From positions 1 through 5,300 of the forward strand of contig JBMYZR010000088.1 of assembly GCA_049610565.1 (NCBI GenBank): DNA of 5,300 bases. Direction: 5' to 3'. Under the pieces are notes generated by a model. The model did no database searches. It was not told the origin of the DNA and worked only from the letters and a program-made list of their open reading frames with translations. Source of the stretch: UBA8752 sp049610565. GTDB taxonomy: Bacteria > Bacteroidota > Bacteroidia > Flavobacteriales_D > Sanyastnellaceae. Shown here piece after piece: positions 1-4,372 of this stretch. The stretch's first letter is position 1; every line of letters begins with the position of its first letter. Position numbers and translations under genes: made by a program.

Positions 1-310
1 GGGCCTGCACCTGCGGGCCGTAGAGGTCACCGCGCTCGCTTTGGCGGTAGGGTCCGAATTCGCCGGGGTTGCCCGGGCCCTCATCCGGAGTGATGCCGCA
101 CCAATCCAAGGCTTCGCGGATGTAGTCCTCGGCGCCCTCGACGAATCGGGTCTGGTCGGTGTCCTCGATGCGGAGGACAAACGTGCCGCCATGCCGGCGG
201 GCAAACAGCCAGTTGTAGTAGGCCGTGCGGACGCCACCCATGTGGAGTGGGCCGGTGGGGCTGGGGGCGAATCGGACGCGGACGGGTCGATCGGAGGCGG
301 GGGTGGACAT
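1..310 (-). CDS. gltX: Glutamyl-tRNA synthetase, N-terminal part (runs off left edge)
   Basis: Class I aminoacyl-tRNA synthetase that charges tRNA-Glu with glutamate in the cytoplasm. Translating the minus strand from the ATG at 310-308 gives 103 residues open to the window edge, so roughly the last four fifths of a usual ~500-residue enzyme is missing. The N-terminal Rossmann catalytic domain is clear: RFAPSPTGPLHMGGVRTAYY at residues 13-32 holds the HIGH-class ATP-binding motif as HMGG (23-26). RIEDTDQTR (47-55) and YRQSER (88-93) are GluRS signatures for substrate binding. The KMSKS loop would lie outside the window. The chosen ATG starts about a dozen residues before the conserved core, which is normal. 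No clear Shine-Dalgarno sequence precedes it. The gene lies 75 bp downstream of the T9SS thioredoxin gene and is functionally unrelated to it. GlnRS shares these motifs, but FAPSPTGPLHMGG is the GluRS form. Confidence 0.96.
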   Translation of the reverse strand, partial: MSTPASDRPVRVRFAPSPTGPLHMGGVRTAYYNWLFARRHGGTFVLRIEDTDQTRFVEGAEDYIREALDWCGITPDEGPGNPGEFGPYRQSERGDLYGPQVQA

Positions 311-332
311 GGTGGAAACCGCTGGAAATGAA

Positions 333-364
333 GCGCCGCCGAACTCGGGTGGGAACGGCGGCGC
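333..364 (-). terminator. GC-rich hairpin between thioredoxin gene and gltX, possible terminator
   Basis: A perfect 9-bp inverted repeat, GCGCCGCCG (333-341) with CGGCGGCGC (356-364), encloses a 14-base loop. On the minus strand it begins 22 bases after the thioredoxin stop codon and is followed by TTCATTTCC, a weak T-rich stretch. It could terminate the peroxidase-thioredoxin transcript before gltX. The T tract is poor, so attenuation or simple mRNA 3'-end protection is also possible. The stem itself is seen directly; its role is inferred. Confidence 0.45.
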
Positions 365-371
365 GAAGATA
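364..371 (-). promoter_or_regulatory. gltX: Possible -7 promoter element for gltX
   Basis: The minus strand reads TATCTTCG, close to the Bacteroidota -7 consensus TAnnTTTG, 53 bases before the gltX ATG. I see no matching TTG-type -33 element about 20 bases upstream, so support is weak. Transcripts started here would begin inside the adjacent hairpin and would not form it intact; read-through transcripts would. Confidence 0.25.
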
Positions 372-385
372 GTGGGCGCTGGGCC

Positions 386-1156
386 TCAGTGCCGGACGAT
401 GACCTTGCGGGTCTCGGTGGCCTCGGCCGTGTGGGCGCGAAGGAGGTAGCTGCCGTTCGGAACGGTGGTCAGGTCGAGGACCATGCGGTTGTGCAGGGCC
501 ACGGTGCGGACCACCTCACGGCCGACCAGGTCGATCAGCGCAATTTGGGTACCGGGGGCGGCCTCCACCTGGAGGGCGTCTTGGGCCGGGTTCGGCCACG
601 CCGTCAGGGCCACGGTGGCCTCGTCCTCCACGGACGACACGTAGGTCATTTGCTCGAGGCCATAGGACTGGAGCACGTCGTCGAGGATGTCGACGCTCAT
701 GGGCCAGATGTCCTGCTCCACGACATTCCATTCCGGGTCAATCAGGATGAAGGTGGGGTACGCCTGGATGCTGTAGTCTCCGTGCACGGCGAATCCGCCG
801 CCTTCGGCACCGCTGATGGCCGGGGCGGGGTTGTCGCCCGCATTGGCCACCTCGAAATCGTGCGTCTGGTCCCAGGTGCCTTCGTACTCCATGCTCATGA
901 AGATGACGTCGCCACCGTTGCAGCCGTACAGGTTGTAGACCTCGGTGAAATAGGGGGCGTGGGCGGCGCAGGGCCCGCACCAGTAGGCGAAGAAGTCGAT
1001 GCAGACATACTTGCCGGCGTCGAGGTAGTCGCTCAGGGTGTGCTCGTTGCCGTCGAGGTCGGTGACGGTGAAGTCGATCGCTTCCGTGAGGTTGGTCTGG
1101 GCAGAAGCGCCGACGGTGAGGCCCAACGCGAGCAGGGCGAGGTAGAGGTGTTTCAT
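386..1156 (-). CDS. Secreted TlpA/ResA-like thioredoxin with T9SS type A sorting domain
   Basis: 256-residue exported thiol-disulfide protein. Residues 1-19 form a signal peptide (MKHLYLALLALGLTVGASA) cut before Q20. A thioredoxin-fold domain covers about 25-165. It has the redox motif CGPC at 60-63, in the context FFAYWCGPC, and the expected cis-proline at P134 in AYPTFILID. An extra cysteine, C79, lies in YGCNGG. From about 183 comes a C-terminal domain of the Por_Secre_tail (type A) class: it starts at AWPNPAQDAL and ends GSYLLRA...KVIVRH. Such tails direct passage through the type IX system and anchoring at the cell surface. The ATG overlaps the upstream peroxidase stop codon by 4 bp (ATGA), which implies translational coupling. 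TlpA/ResA relatives reduce disulfides, often in apocytochrome c, or act in oxidative stress. The actual substrate is unknown, and a surface location makes a classical cytochrome-maturation role less obvious. Confidence 0.93.
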   Translation of the reverse strand: MKHLYLALLALGLTVGASAQTNLTEAIDFTVTDLDGNEHTLSDYLDAGKYVCIDFFAYWCGPCAAHAPYFTEVYNLYGCNGGDVIFMSMEYEGTWDQTHDFEVANAGDNPAPAISGAEGGGFAVHGDYSIQAYPTFILIDPEWNVVEQDIWPMSVDILDDVLQSYGLEQMTYVSSVEDEATVALTAWPNPAQDALQVEAAPGTQIALIDLVGREVVRTVALHNRMVLDLTTVPNGSYLLRAHTAEATETRKVIVRH

Positions 1157-2394
1157 GGGGTTGCGAAGGGGTTGCTGAATCGGGGATCTTCGACAAACGC
1201 GTAGTCCGTCAGACTGTTCAGGAAGGCCTTGAGGGCGAGCCGCTCTTGGGCGGTGAAATTCAACCGGACCGGAGGGAGGTCCTCCGTGGTGGTTCCGCCC
1301 GGGAAAATGATGGGGTCAATCAGGTCGGGTCCGCCCGTGAGGGCGCCTTGGTTCCAATCCCGAAGTCGGGGGTCGAGGGTGGGCACGTCCTGGATGCCGT
1401 GGCTGTAGTGGTCGATGACCTCATCCAGCGTGGCGAACCGGCCGTCGTGCATGTAGGGTGCGGTCAAGGCCACGTTGCGGAGCGACGGCACCTTCATGGC
1501 TGTGGGTCCCCAGCCTCCGCCGAAGAACCCGCCGCCGGCATCGATGGGCGTGAAGTCGCCCGCCTCGGCGTCGGCATCGAGGCCGATGTCCGCGAAATCG
1601 AGTCCCCACCCGTTGAAGTGCGGGCCGCCGTGACAGTTGGCGCACTGGGCCTTGCCGTGGAACAGCTCGAAGCCTTCGAGTTCGAGGTCGTTCAATCCGG
1701 TGAGGGCGATGTCGCCTTGCAGCACGGCCCACGGATTCCACACGTCGGGCATGGCTTCGGCGAAGGCGTCGTCGGCCTTGGAACGGCACGACACCAGGCA
1801 ACGGAGGAAGGTGGACAGGGCGTCCTGGATGCGCTCGATGGTGGGTTCGGGTTGGCCGTACGCCGCCTCGAACAGGTCGGGATAGTAGTCGAGTTGTTCC
1901 AGACGGACCACCAGATCGTCGAGGCTGCGGAAGCCCATTTCAACGTGGTTCTCAACCGGCATGGTGACCTGTGTGGTGAGGTCGTTGGCCCGGCCATCCC
2001 AGAAGTAGGCGAACTGGGCGCCGGGATTGGCGAGGTGGCTCGCGTTGCGTTCGGTGAGCTCCTGGCGCAAGCCGCTGCTGAGGGCCCTTGGCTCGGCAAA
2101 ACCGTGGGACTGATGGTGGCAGCTGTTGCAGCTGACGGCCCCATTCTGGCTGAGCATCCGGTCGTGGAAGAGCACCCTGCCGAGCTGGGCCCGTTCATTG
2201 AGGTTGGGCCCTTCTTCGATTCCGGTCTGGACCTCGAAAATGGGCGCCATCTCGGTCCGGTAATCAGGAGCGGTTTCCGGCAGGACCGGCCGCTGCGGTT
2301 CGCCCGTGATCACCTTGGTGCACGACACGACGGCCACGGCGAAAAGGGCCATGAGCAGGCTCTTGGACGGAATCAGGGTGAGTTTCGGCTCCAC
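1153..2394 (-). CDS. Di-heme cytochrome c peroxidase (MauG/CcpA superfamily), probable lipoprotein
   Basis: Periplasmic c-type di-heme enzyme. The family reduces hydrogen peroxide with electrons from small cytochromes, or in MauG-like members oxidises other substrates. Counting from the GTG at 2394 (413 residues), the lipoprotein signal peptide has lysines at 4 and 11, a hydrophobic stretch and lipobox VVSC with C25. Two heme-binding CxxCH motifs follow: CNSCH (89-93) and CANCH (251-255). The conserved C-terminal block VPSLRNVALTAPYMHDGRF lies near 302-320. Candidate methionine axial ligands are M300 (TAMKVPSLRN) and M315 (YMHDG); I cannot decide between them. The frame also opens at an upstream GTG (2433), giving 426 residues, and has an internal ATG at 2352. 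I prefer 2394 because the signal peptide then has normal length, whereas the 2352 start leaves no positive n-region. The stop overlaps the thioredoxin ATG by 4 bp. The beta-barrel gene lies 42 bp upstream. Confidence 0.92.
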   Translation of the reverse strand: MEPKLTLIPSKSLLMALFAVAVVSCTKVITGEPQRPVLPETAPDYRTEMAPIFEVQTGIEEGPNLNERAQLGRVLFHDRMLSQNGAVSCNSCHHQSHGFAEPRALSSGLRQELTERNASHLANPGAQFAYFWDGRANDLTTQVTMPVENHVEMGFRSLDDLVVRLEQLDYYPDLFEAAYGQPEPTIERIQDALSTFLRCLVSCRSKADDAFAEAMPDVWNPWAVLQGDIALTGLNDLELEGFELFHGKAQCANCHGGPHFNGWGLDFADIGLDADAEAGDFTPIDAGGGFFGGGWGPTAMKVPSLRNVALTAPYMHDGRFATLDEVIDHYSHGIQDVPTLDPRLRDWNQGALTGGPDLIDPIIFPGGTTTEDLPPVRLNFTAQERLALKAFLNSLTDYAFVEDPRFSNPFATP

Positions 2395-2420
2395 AGCGTC
2401 AAGATAACCGGAATGGACAG

Positions 2421-2440
2421 GTGACCGTTGCACCGGTCAC
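2421..2440. repeat. Inverted repeat at the beta-barrel stop codon
   Basis: GTGACCG (2421-2427) and CGGTCAC (2434-2440) form a perfect 7-bp stem around a 6-base loop. The right arm contains the stop codon of the beta-barrel gene (TGA, 2439-2437 on the minus strand). The loop and arm contain the alternative GTG start of the peroxidase frame (2433-2431). No T tract follows on either strand, so it is unlikely to be a standard terminator. It could fold in the mRNA and tune translation of the peroxidase or protect the upstream message, or it could be a chance short repeat. Confidence 0.4.
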
Positions 2441-3078
2441 AAATCGAGGACGAGCAAGAGCTGGAGGGGCGGTGAGATTCGCGCATTCCACCCGTTGTCG
2501 ACCTGCTCGAAACTCCCCCCGAAGCTGTCGCTGACCCGGGTGATGTCCGAGATGTAGACCGCGTCCATGCGGGCTTCGGTGATGATGTGGAACCCGCGGG
2601 TGATGCGGCATTGGACGCCGAGTACGCCGGAGAACCCGGAGCGCAGGGAGTTCGTGGTGTTGGAAGAGGTGAAATTCGGGTTGGAGGACTCGGTGCCGAT
2701 GTGGTCGCTTTCGAGCAGGAGGTCGGTGCCGAGGTTGATCCAGCAGGTGCGGTCCTCTTCGGGGTCGTCCATGCGCCAGCGGCGTCCGATGCGGAGGTCG
2801 ATGCGGCGGTTGGTGGTGGTGATGGCGGTGCCGAAGTTGTCCTGGGTCTCTTCGCTCAGATCGAACCCGACCAGGGCGCGCCACCCGTCGGCTGTGGTGG
2901 CGGAACTCCAGCCCACCGCGAAGGACAGGTCCTGGGCGTCATCGGCGCCGAAGAGGTTGCGCGTCATGGGCACGATGTCCAGCCAGGCGCCGCGTTGGGC
3001 GTGGCTGGAGGTGCCCAGGGTGAGGCACAGCGTCAGCATGAGCAAAGGCCGCAAGGCGGAGGGAAGGAAGGACGGCAT
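2437..3078 (-). CDS. Exported protein of unknown function, probable small outer-membrane beta-barrel
   Basis: 213-residue protein that I do not recognise by family. Residues 1-27 make a signal peptide: an R10-containing start, a long hydrophobic run of Leu and Met, then SHA cut before Q28. The mature part alternates hydrophobic and polar residues (for example LSFAVGW, WRALVGFDL, RIDLRIGRRW, WINLGTDLLLES, GFHIITEARMDAVYI) with turn-rich linkers between, as in an eight-strand-type barrel. It ends in the strand-like LQLLLVLDL, without the usual terminal aromatic. There is no CxxC, heme site, lipobox or T9SS tail. The two mature cysteines lie in RTCWIN and VQCRIT. I chose the ATG at 3078 because it begins right at the signal peptide. 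The frame stays open to a GTG at 3195, but that would overlap the ssb start and bury the signal peptide. It sits 42 bp before the peroxidase gene and is probably co-transcribed. A soluble beta-sandwich cannot be excluded. Confidence 0.72.
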   Translation of the reverse strand: MPSFLPSALRPLLMLTLCLTLGTSSHAQRGAWLDIVPMTRNLFGADDAQDLSFAVGWSSATTADGWRALVGFDLSEETQDNFGTAITTTNRRIDLRIGRRWRMDDPEEDRTCWINLGTDLLLESDHIGTESSNPNFTSSNTTNSLRSGFSGVLGVQCRITRGFHIITEARMDAVYISDITRVSDSFGGSFEQVDNGWNARISPPLQLLLVLDL

Positions 3079-3185
3079 GGCGCGCAATCTAACGCCTGCA
3101 AAGGGGAGGCGGTCGGTCATGAACCGCAGGTCGAGGGCTGGACGGGGGGTCACACATTGCCCCGTTTTCCTTTCACAACACACAC
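3079..3185. promoter_or_regulatory. Divergent spacer between beta-barrel gene and ssb
   Basis: These 107 bases separate two divergent genes and must hold start signals for both. On the minus strand, TAGATTGC (3091-3084) resembles the -7 element TAnnTTTG but lies only 5 bases before the ATG, which would leave almost no leader. CCCTTTG slightly further upstream is another weak candidate. On the plus strand, the ssb leader is a C- and A-rich run (CACAACACACAC) just before its ATG with no Shine-Dalgarno sequence, as is common in Bacteroidota. No convincing -33/-7 pair was found for either gene. Confidence 0.3.
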
Positions 3186-3533
3186 ATGAATGCACTGCGC
3201 AACCGCGTCCTGCTCATCGGACGCCTCGGTCAGGATCCCGAACGGATCGAATTCGACGGAGACAAGGTCAAGGCCAACCTGAGACTGGCCACCAACGAGG
3301 TCTATCGAAACGCCCAAGGGGAGAAGACCGAGACCACCCAATGGCACAACATCATCGCCTGGGGGCAATTGGCGGAGATCATGACCCGCTACCTGTCCAA
3401 GGGCAGTGAGGTGGCCATCGAAGGCCGGCTGGTCTACCGGCAGTATGAGGACAAGTCCGGCCAACAACGGGTGGCTGCGGAAATCGTCACGCAGGAGATG
3501 CTGATGCTCGATCGCGTGCCGCAGGACGCCTGA
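3186..3533 (+). CDS. ssb: Single-stranded DNA-binding protein, short form
   Basis: 115-residue OB-fold protein that coats single-stranded DNA in replication, recombination and repair. The family pattern runs from the start: NRVLLIGRLGQDPE (6-19), VKANLRLATNE (28-38), the TQWHNIIAWGQLAE block (51-64) with W53 and W59 available for base stacking, then LSKGSEVAIEGRLVYRQYED (70-89) and VTQEMLMLDR (101-110). The ATG at 3186 places this block exactly as in other SSBs. The protein stops at VPQDA. There is no glycine-rich linker and no acidic DDDIPF-like tip, the part that recruits partner proteins in E. coli SSB. It is therefore either a tail-less form, as seen in several Bacteroidota, or a second paralog working beside a full-length SSB elsewhere. 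It is transcribed away from the envelope cluster and is followed by a hairpin. Confidence 0.95.
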   Translation: MNALRNRVLLIGRLGQDPERIEFDGDKVKANLRLATNEVYRNAQGEKTETTQWHNIIAWGQLAEIMTRYLSKGSEVAIEGRLVYRQYEDKSGQQRVAAEIVTQEMLMLDRVPQDA

Positions 3534-3551
3534 CCGGCATGACGGGGTCCA

Positions 3552-3588
3552 CGGACGGTGGGTGTACACGTTGTTCACCCGCCGTCCG
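3552..3588 (+). terminator. Strong hairpin after ssb, possible terminator
   Basis: A 13-bp stem pairs 3552-3564 (CGGACGGTGGGTG) with 3576-3588 (CACCCGCCGTCCG). Twelve pairs are Watson-Crick and one is a T-G wobble; the loop is 11 bases. It starts 18 bases after the ssb stop codon and is followed after a few bases by CCTTAATTT, a short imperfect T-rich tail. It fits an intrinsic terminator for ssb. The same stretch overlaps the -33 part of the sdhC promoter candidate, so an operator role is also possible. Confidence 0.6.
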
Positions 3589-3601
3589 GGCCTTAATTTC
3601 G
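3571..3601 (+). promoter_or_regulatory. sdhC: Bacteroidota-type promoter for the sdh operon
   Basis: TTG at 3571-3573 and TAATTTCG at 3594-3601 are separated by exactly 20 bases, matching the Bacteroidota primary sigma pattern TTTG, about 19-21 bases, TAnnTTTG. Transcription would start near 3606-3610 and leave a leader of about 40 bases before the sdhC ATG at 3648. The -33 element sits in the loop of the hairpin at 3552-3588. The sequence match is direct; activity is inferred. Confidence 0.55.
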
Positions 3602-3610
3602 CAGAAGGCA

Positions 3611-3632
3611 AATCGGCCGTAATGAATCGGCC
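3611..3632 (+). repeat. Short direct repeat in the sdhC leader
   Basis: AATCGGCC occurs at 3611-3618 and again at 3625-3632, 14 bases apart from start to start. Both copies lie just downstream of the predicted transcription start, where a bound repressor would block transcription. Two 8-base copies in GC-rich DNA can also arise by chance, so the operator idea is tentative. Confidence 0.25.
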
Positions 3633-3647
3633 CGAACGCACCACTTC

Positions 3648-4352
3648 ATGGCCCAAAACGGAATCCTCCAGTCCTCGCTCGCCAAGAAATACGCCATGGC
3701 GGCCACGGGACTTTTCCTCTGCCTGTTCCTGGTCGGACACCTGGCAGGCAACCTCCAGCTGTTCACCGCAGCCCACGATGGAGGACGTCAATTCAACGAG
3801 TACGCCAAGTTCATGACCACCTTCCCCGCTGTGAAGGTGCTGTCGTACCTGACCTATTTCTCGGTGCTTTTCCACCTCGTGGACGGCATCGTGCTCTCGG
3901 TGCAGAACCGCAAGGCCCGCCCGGTCCGCTATGCCATGGAGCGCGCCTCCACCAATGCGGGATGGTCCAGCCGCAACATGATGCTGCTCGGCACCATCGT
4001 GCTGGTCTTCCTCGTGACGCACATGCAGAACTTCTGGTGGCAGATGCACTTCGGTGAAGTGGCCATGCTGGACTACGATGGAGAGCAGGTCAAGGACTTG
4101 TACACCGTGGTCGCCGCCTTCTTCAACCCGGAGATGAACAGCTGGGCCCTGCCGGCCATCGGCCTGTACCTGCTCGGCCAGTTTGCCCTAGGATTCCACC
4201 TGTGGCACGGCTTCTCCAGCGGCTTCCAGTCCGTCGGGGTGCGCCACCCGCGCTACACCGCCCTCATTGGCGGGCTGGGCAAGGCGTTCAGCGTGGTGGT
4301 TCCCGTGCTGTTCTCGTCCATCGTCGTGTTCATGTACATCACCCAGGCCTGA
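3648..4352 (+). CDS. sdhC: Succinate dehydrogenase/fumarate reductase cytochrome b subunit, b558 family
   Basis: 234-residue membrane anchor of complex II. It binds heme b and passes electrons between the SdhAB head and the quinone pool. Five membrane helices are visible near 15-33, 62-86, 109-130, 166-187 and 208-231. This single five-helix subunit is the type used with a di-heme b558 anchor in place of separate SdhC and SdhD. Candidate heme ligands are H31 (GHLAGN), H76 (FHLVDG), H125 (THMQNF) and H184 (GFHLWHG); H187 is an alternative for the last. The N-terminus (LQSSLAKKYAMAATGL) and the FHLWHGFSSGFQSVG segment are typical of Bacteroidota members. A longer loop of about 35 residues, 131-165, separates helices 3 and 4. 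The ATG at 3648 starts immediately before the conserved N-terminus; an out-of-frame ATG at 3622 precedes it. sdhA follows after 20 bp, so the two form an operon. Confidence 0.95.
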   Translation: MAQNGILQSSLAKKYAMAATGLFLCLFLVGHLAGNLQLFTAAHDGGRQFNEYAKFMTTFPAVKVLSYLTYFSVLFHLVDGIVLSVQNRKARPVRYAMERASTNAGWSSRNMMLLGTIVLVFLVTHMQNFWWQMHFGEVAMLDYDGEQVKDLYTVVAAFFNPEMNSWALPAIGLYLLGQFALGFHLWHGFSSGFQSVGVRHPRYTALIGGLGKAFSVVVPVLFSSIVVFMYITQA

Positions 4353-4372
4353 CGGTCAGAATCGAAGAAGAG

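Noticed and set aside
389..1204. Long plus-strand open frame (271 codons) opposite the thioredoxin gene
   Set aside because: Its translation is Val-, Gly- and Ala-rich with no motif, and it mirrors the codons of a clear minus-strand gene with signal peptide, CGPC and T9SS tail. It is a high-GC antisense shadow.
1246..2424. Long plus-strand open frame (392 codons) opposite the cytochrome c peroxidase
   Set aside because: The minus strand carries both CxxCH motifs and the conserved peroxidase core. The plus-strand product is low-complexity Val/Gly/Glu sequence typical of antisense frames in GC-rich DNA.
3159..3185. Promoter reading TTTTCCTTTC for ssb
   Set aside because: It lacks the TA of the TAnnTTTG element and has no -33 element at the right distance. 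It is more likely just part of the pyrimidine- and A-rich leader.
3079..3195. N-terminal extension of the beta-barrel protein from the GTG at 3195
   Set aside because: It would overlap the ssb start, add 39 residues before a complete signal peptide, and contain three cysteines with no family support. The ATG at 3078 is the better start.
2567..3409. Plus-strand open frames opposite the beta-barrel gene (from 2567 and 2587)
   Set aside because: They run against the signal-peptide-bearing minus-strand gene. The longer one continues into ssb in the wrong frame and is Arg/Pro-rich nonsense.
3622..3816. Out-of-frame ATG at 3622 as a leader peptide or alternative gene before sdhC
   Set aside because: The frame runs on into sdhC in the wrong register with a Ser/Thr/Pro-rich product and no similarity to leader peptides. 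At most it is a minor upstream start.
3150..4049. Minus-strand open frame (299 codons) across ssb and the start of sdhC
   Set aside because: It lies opposite two unmistakable plus-strand genes and spans their promoter and terminator region. Its product is His- and Asp-rich with no recognisable domain.
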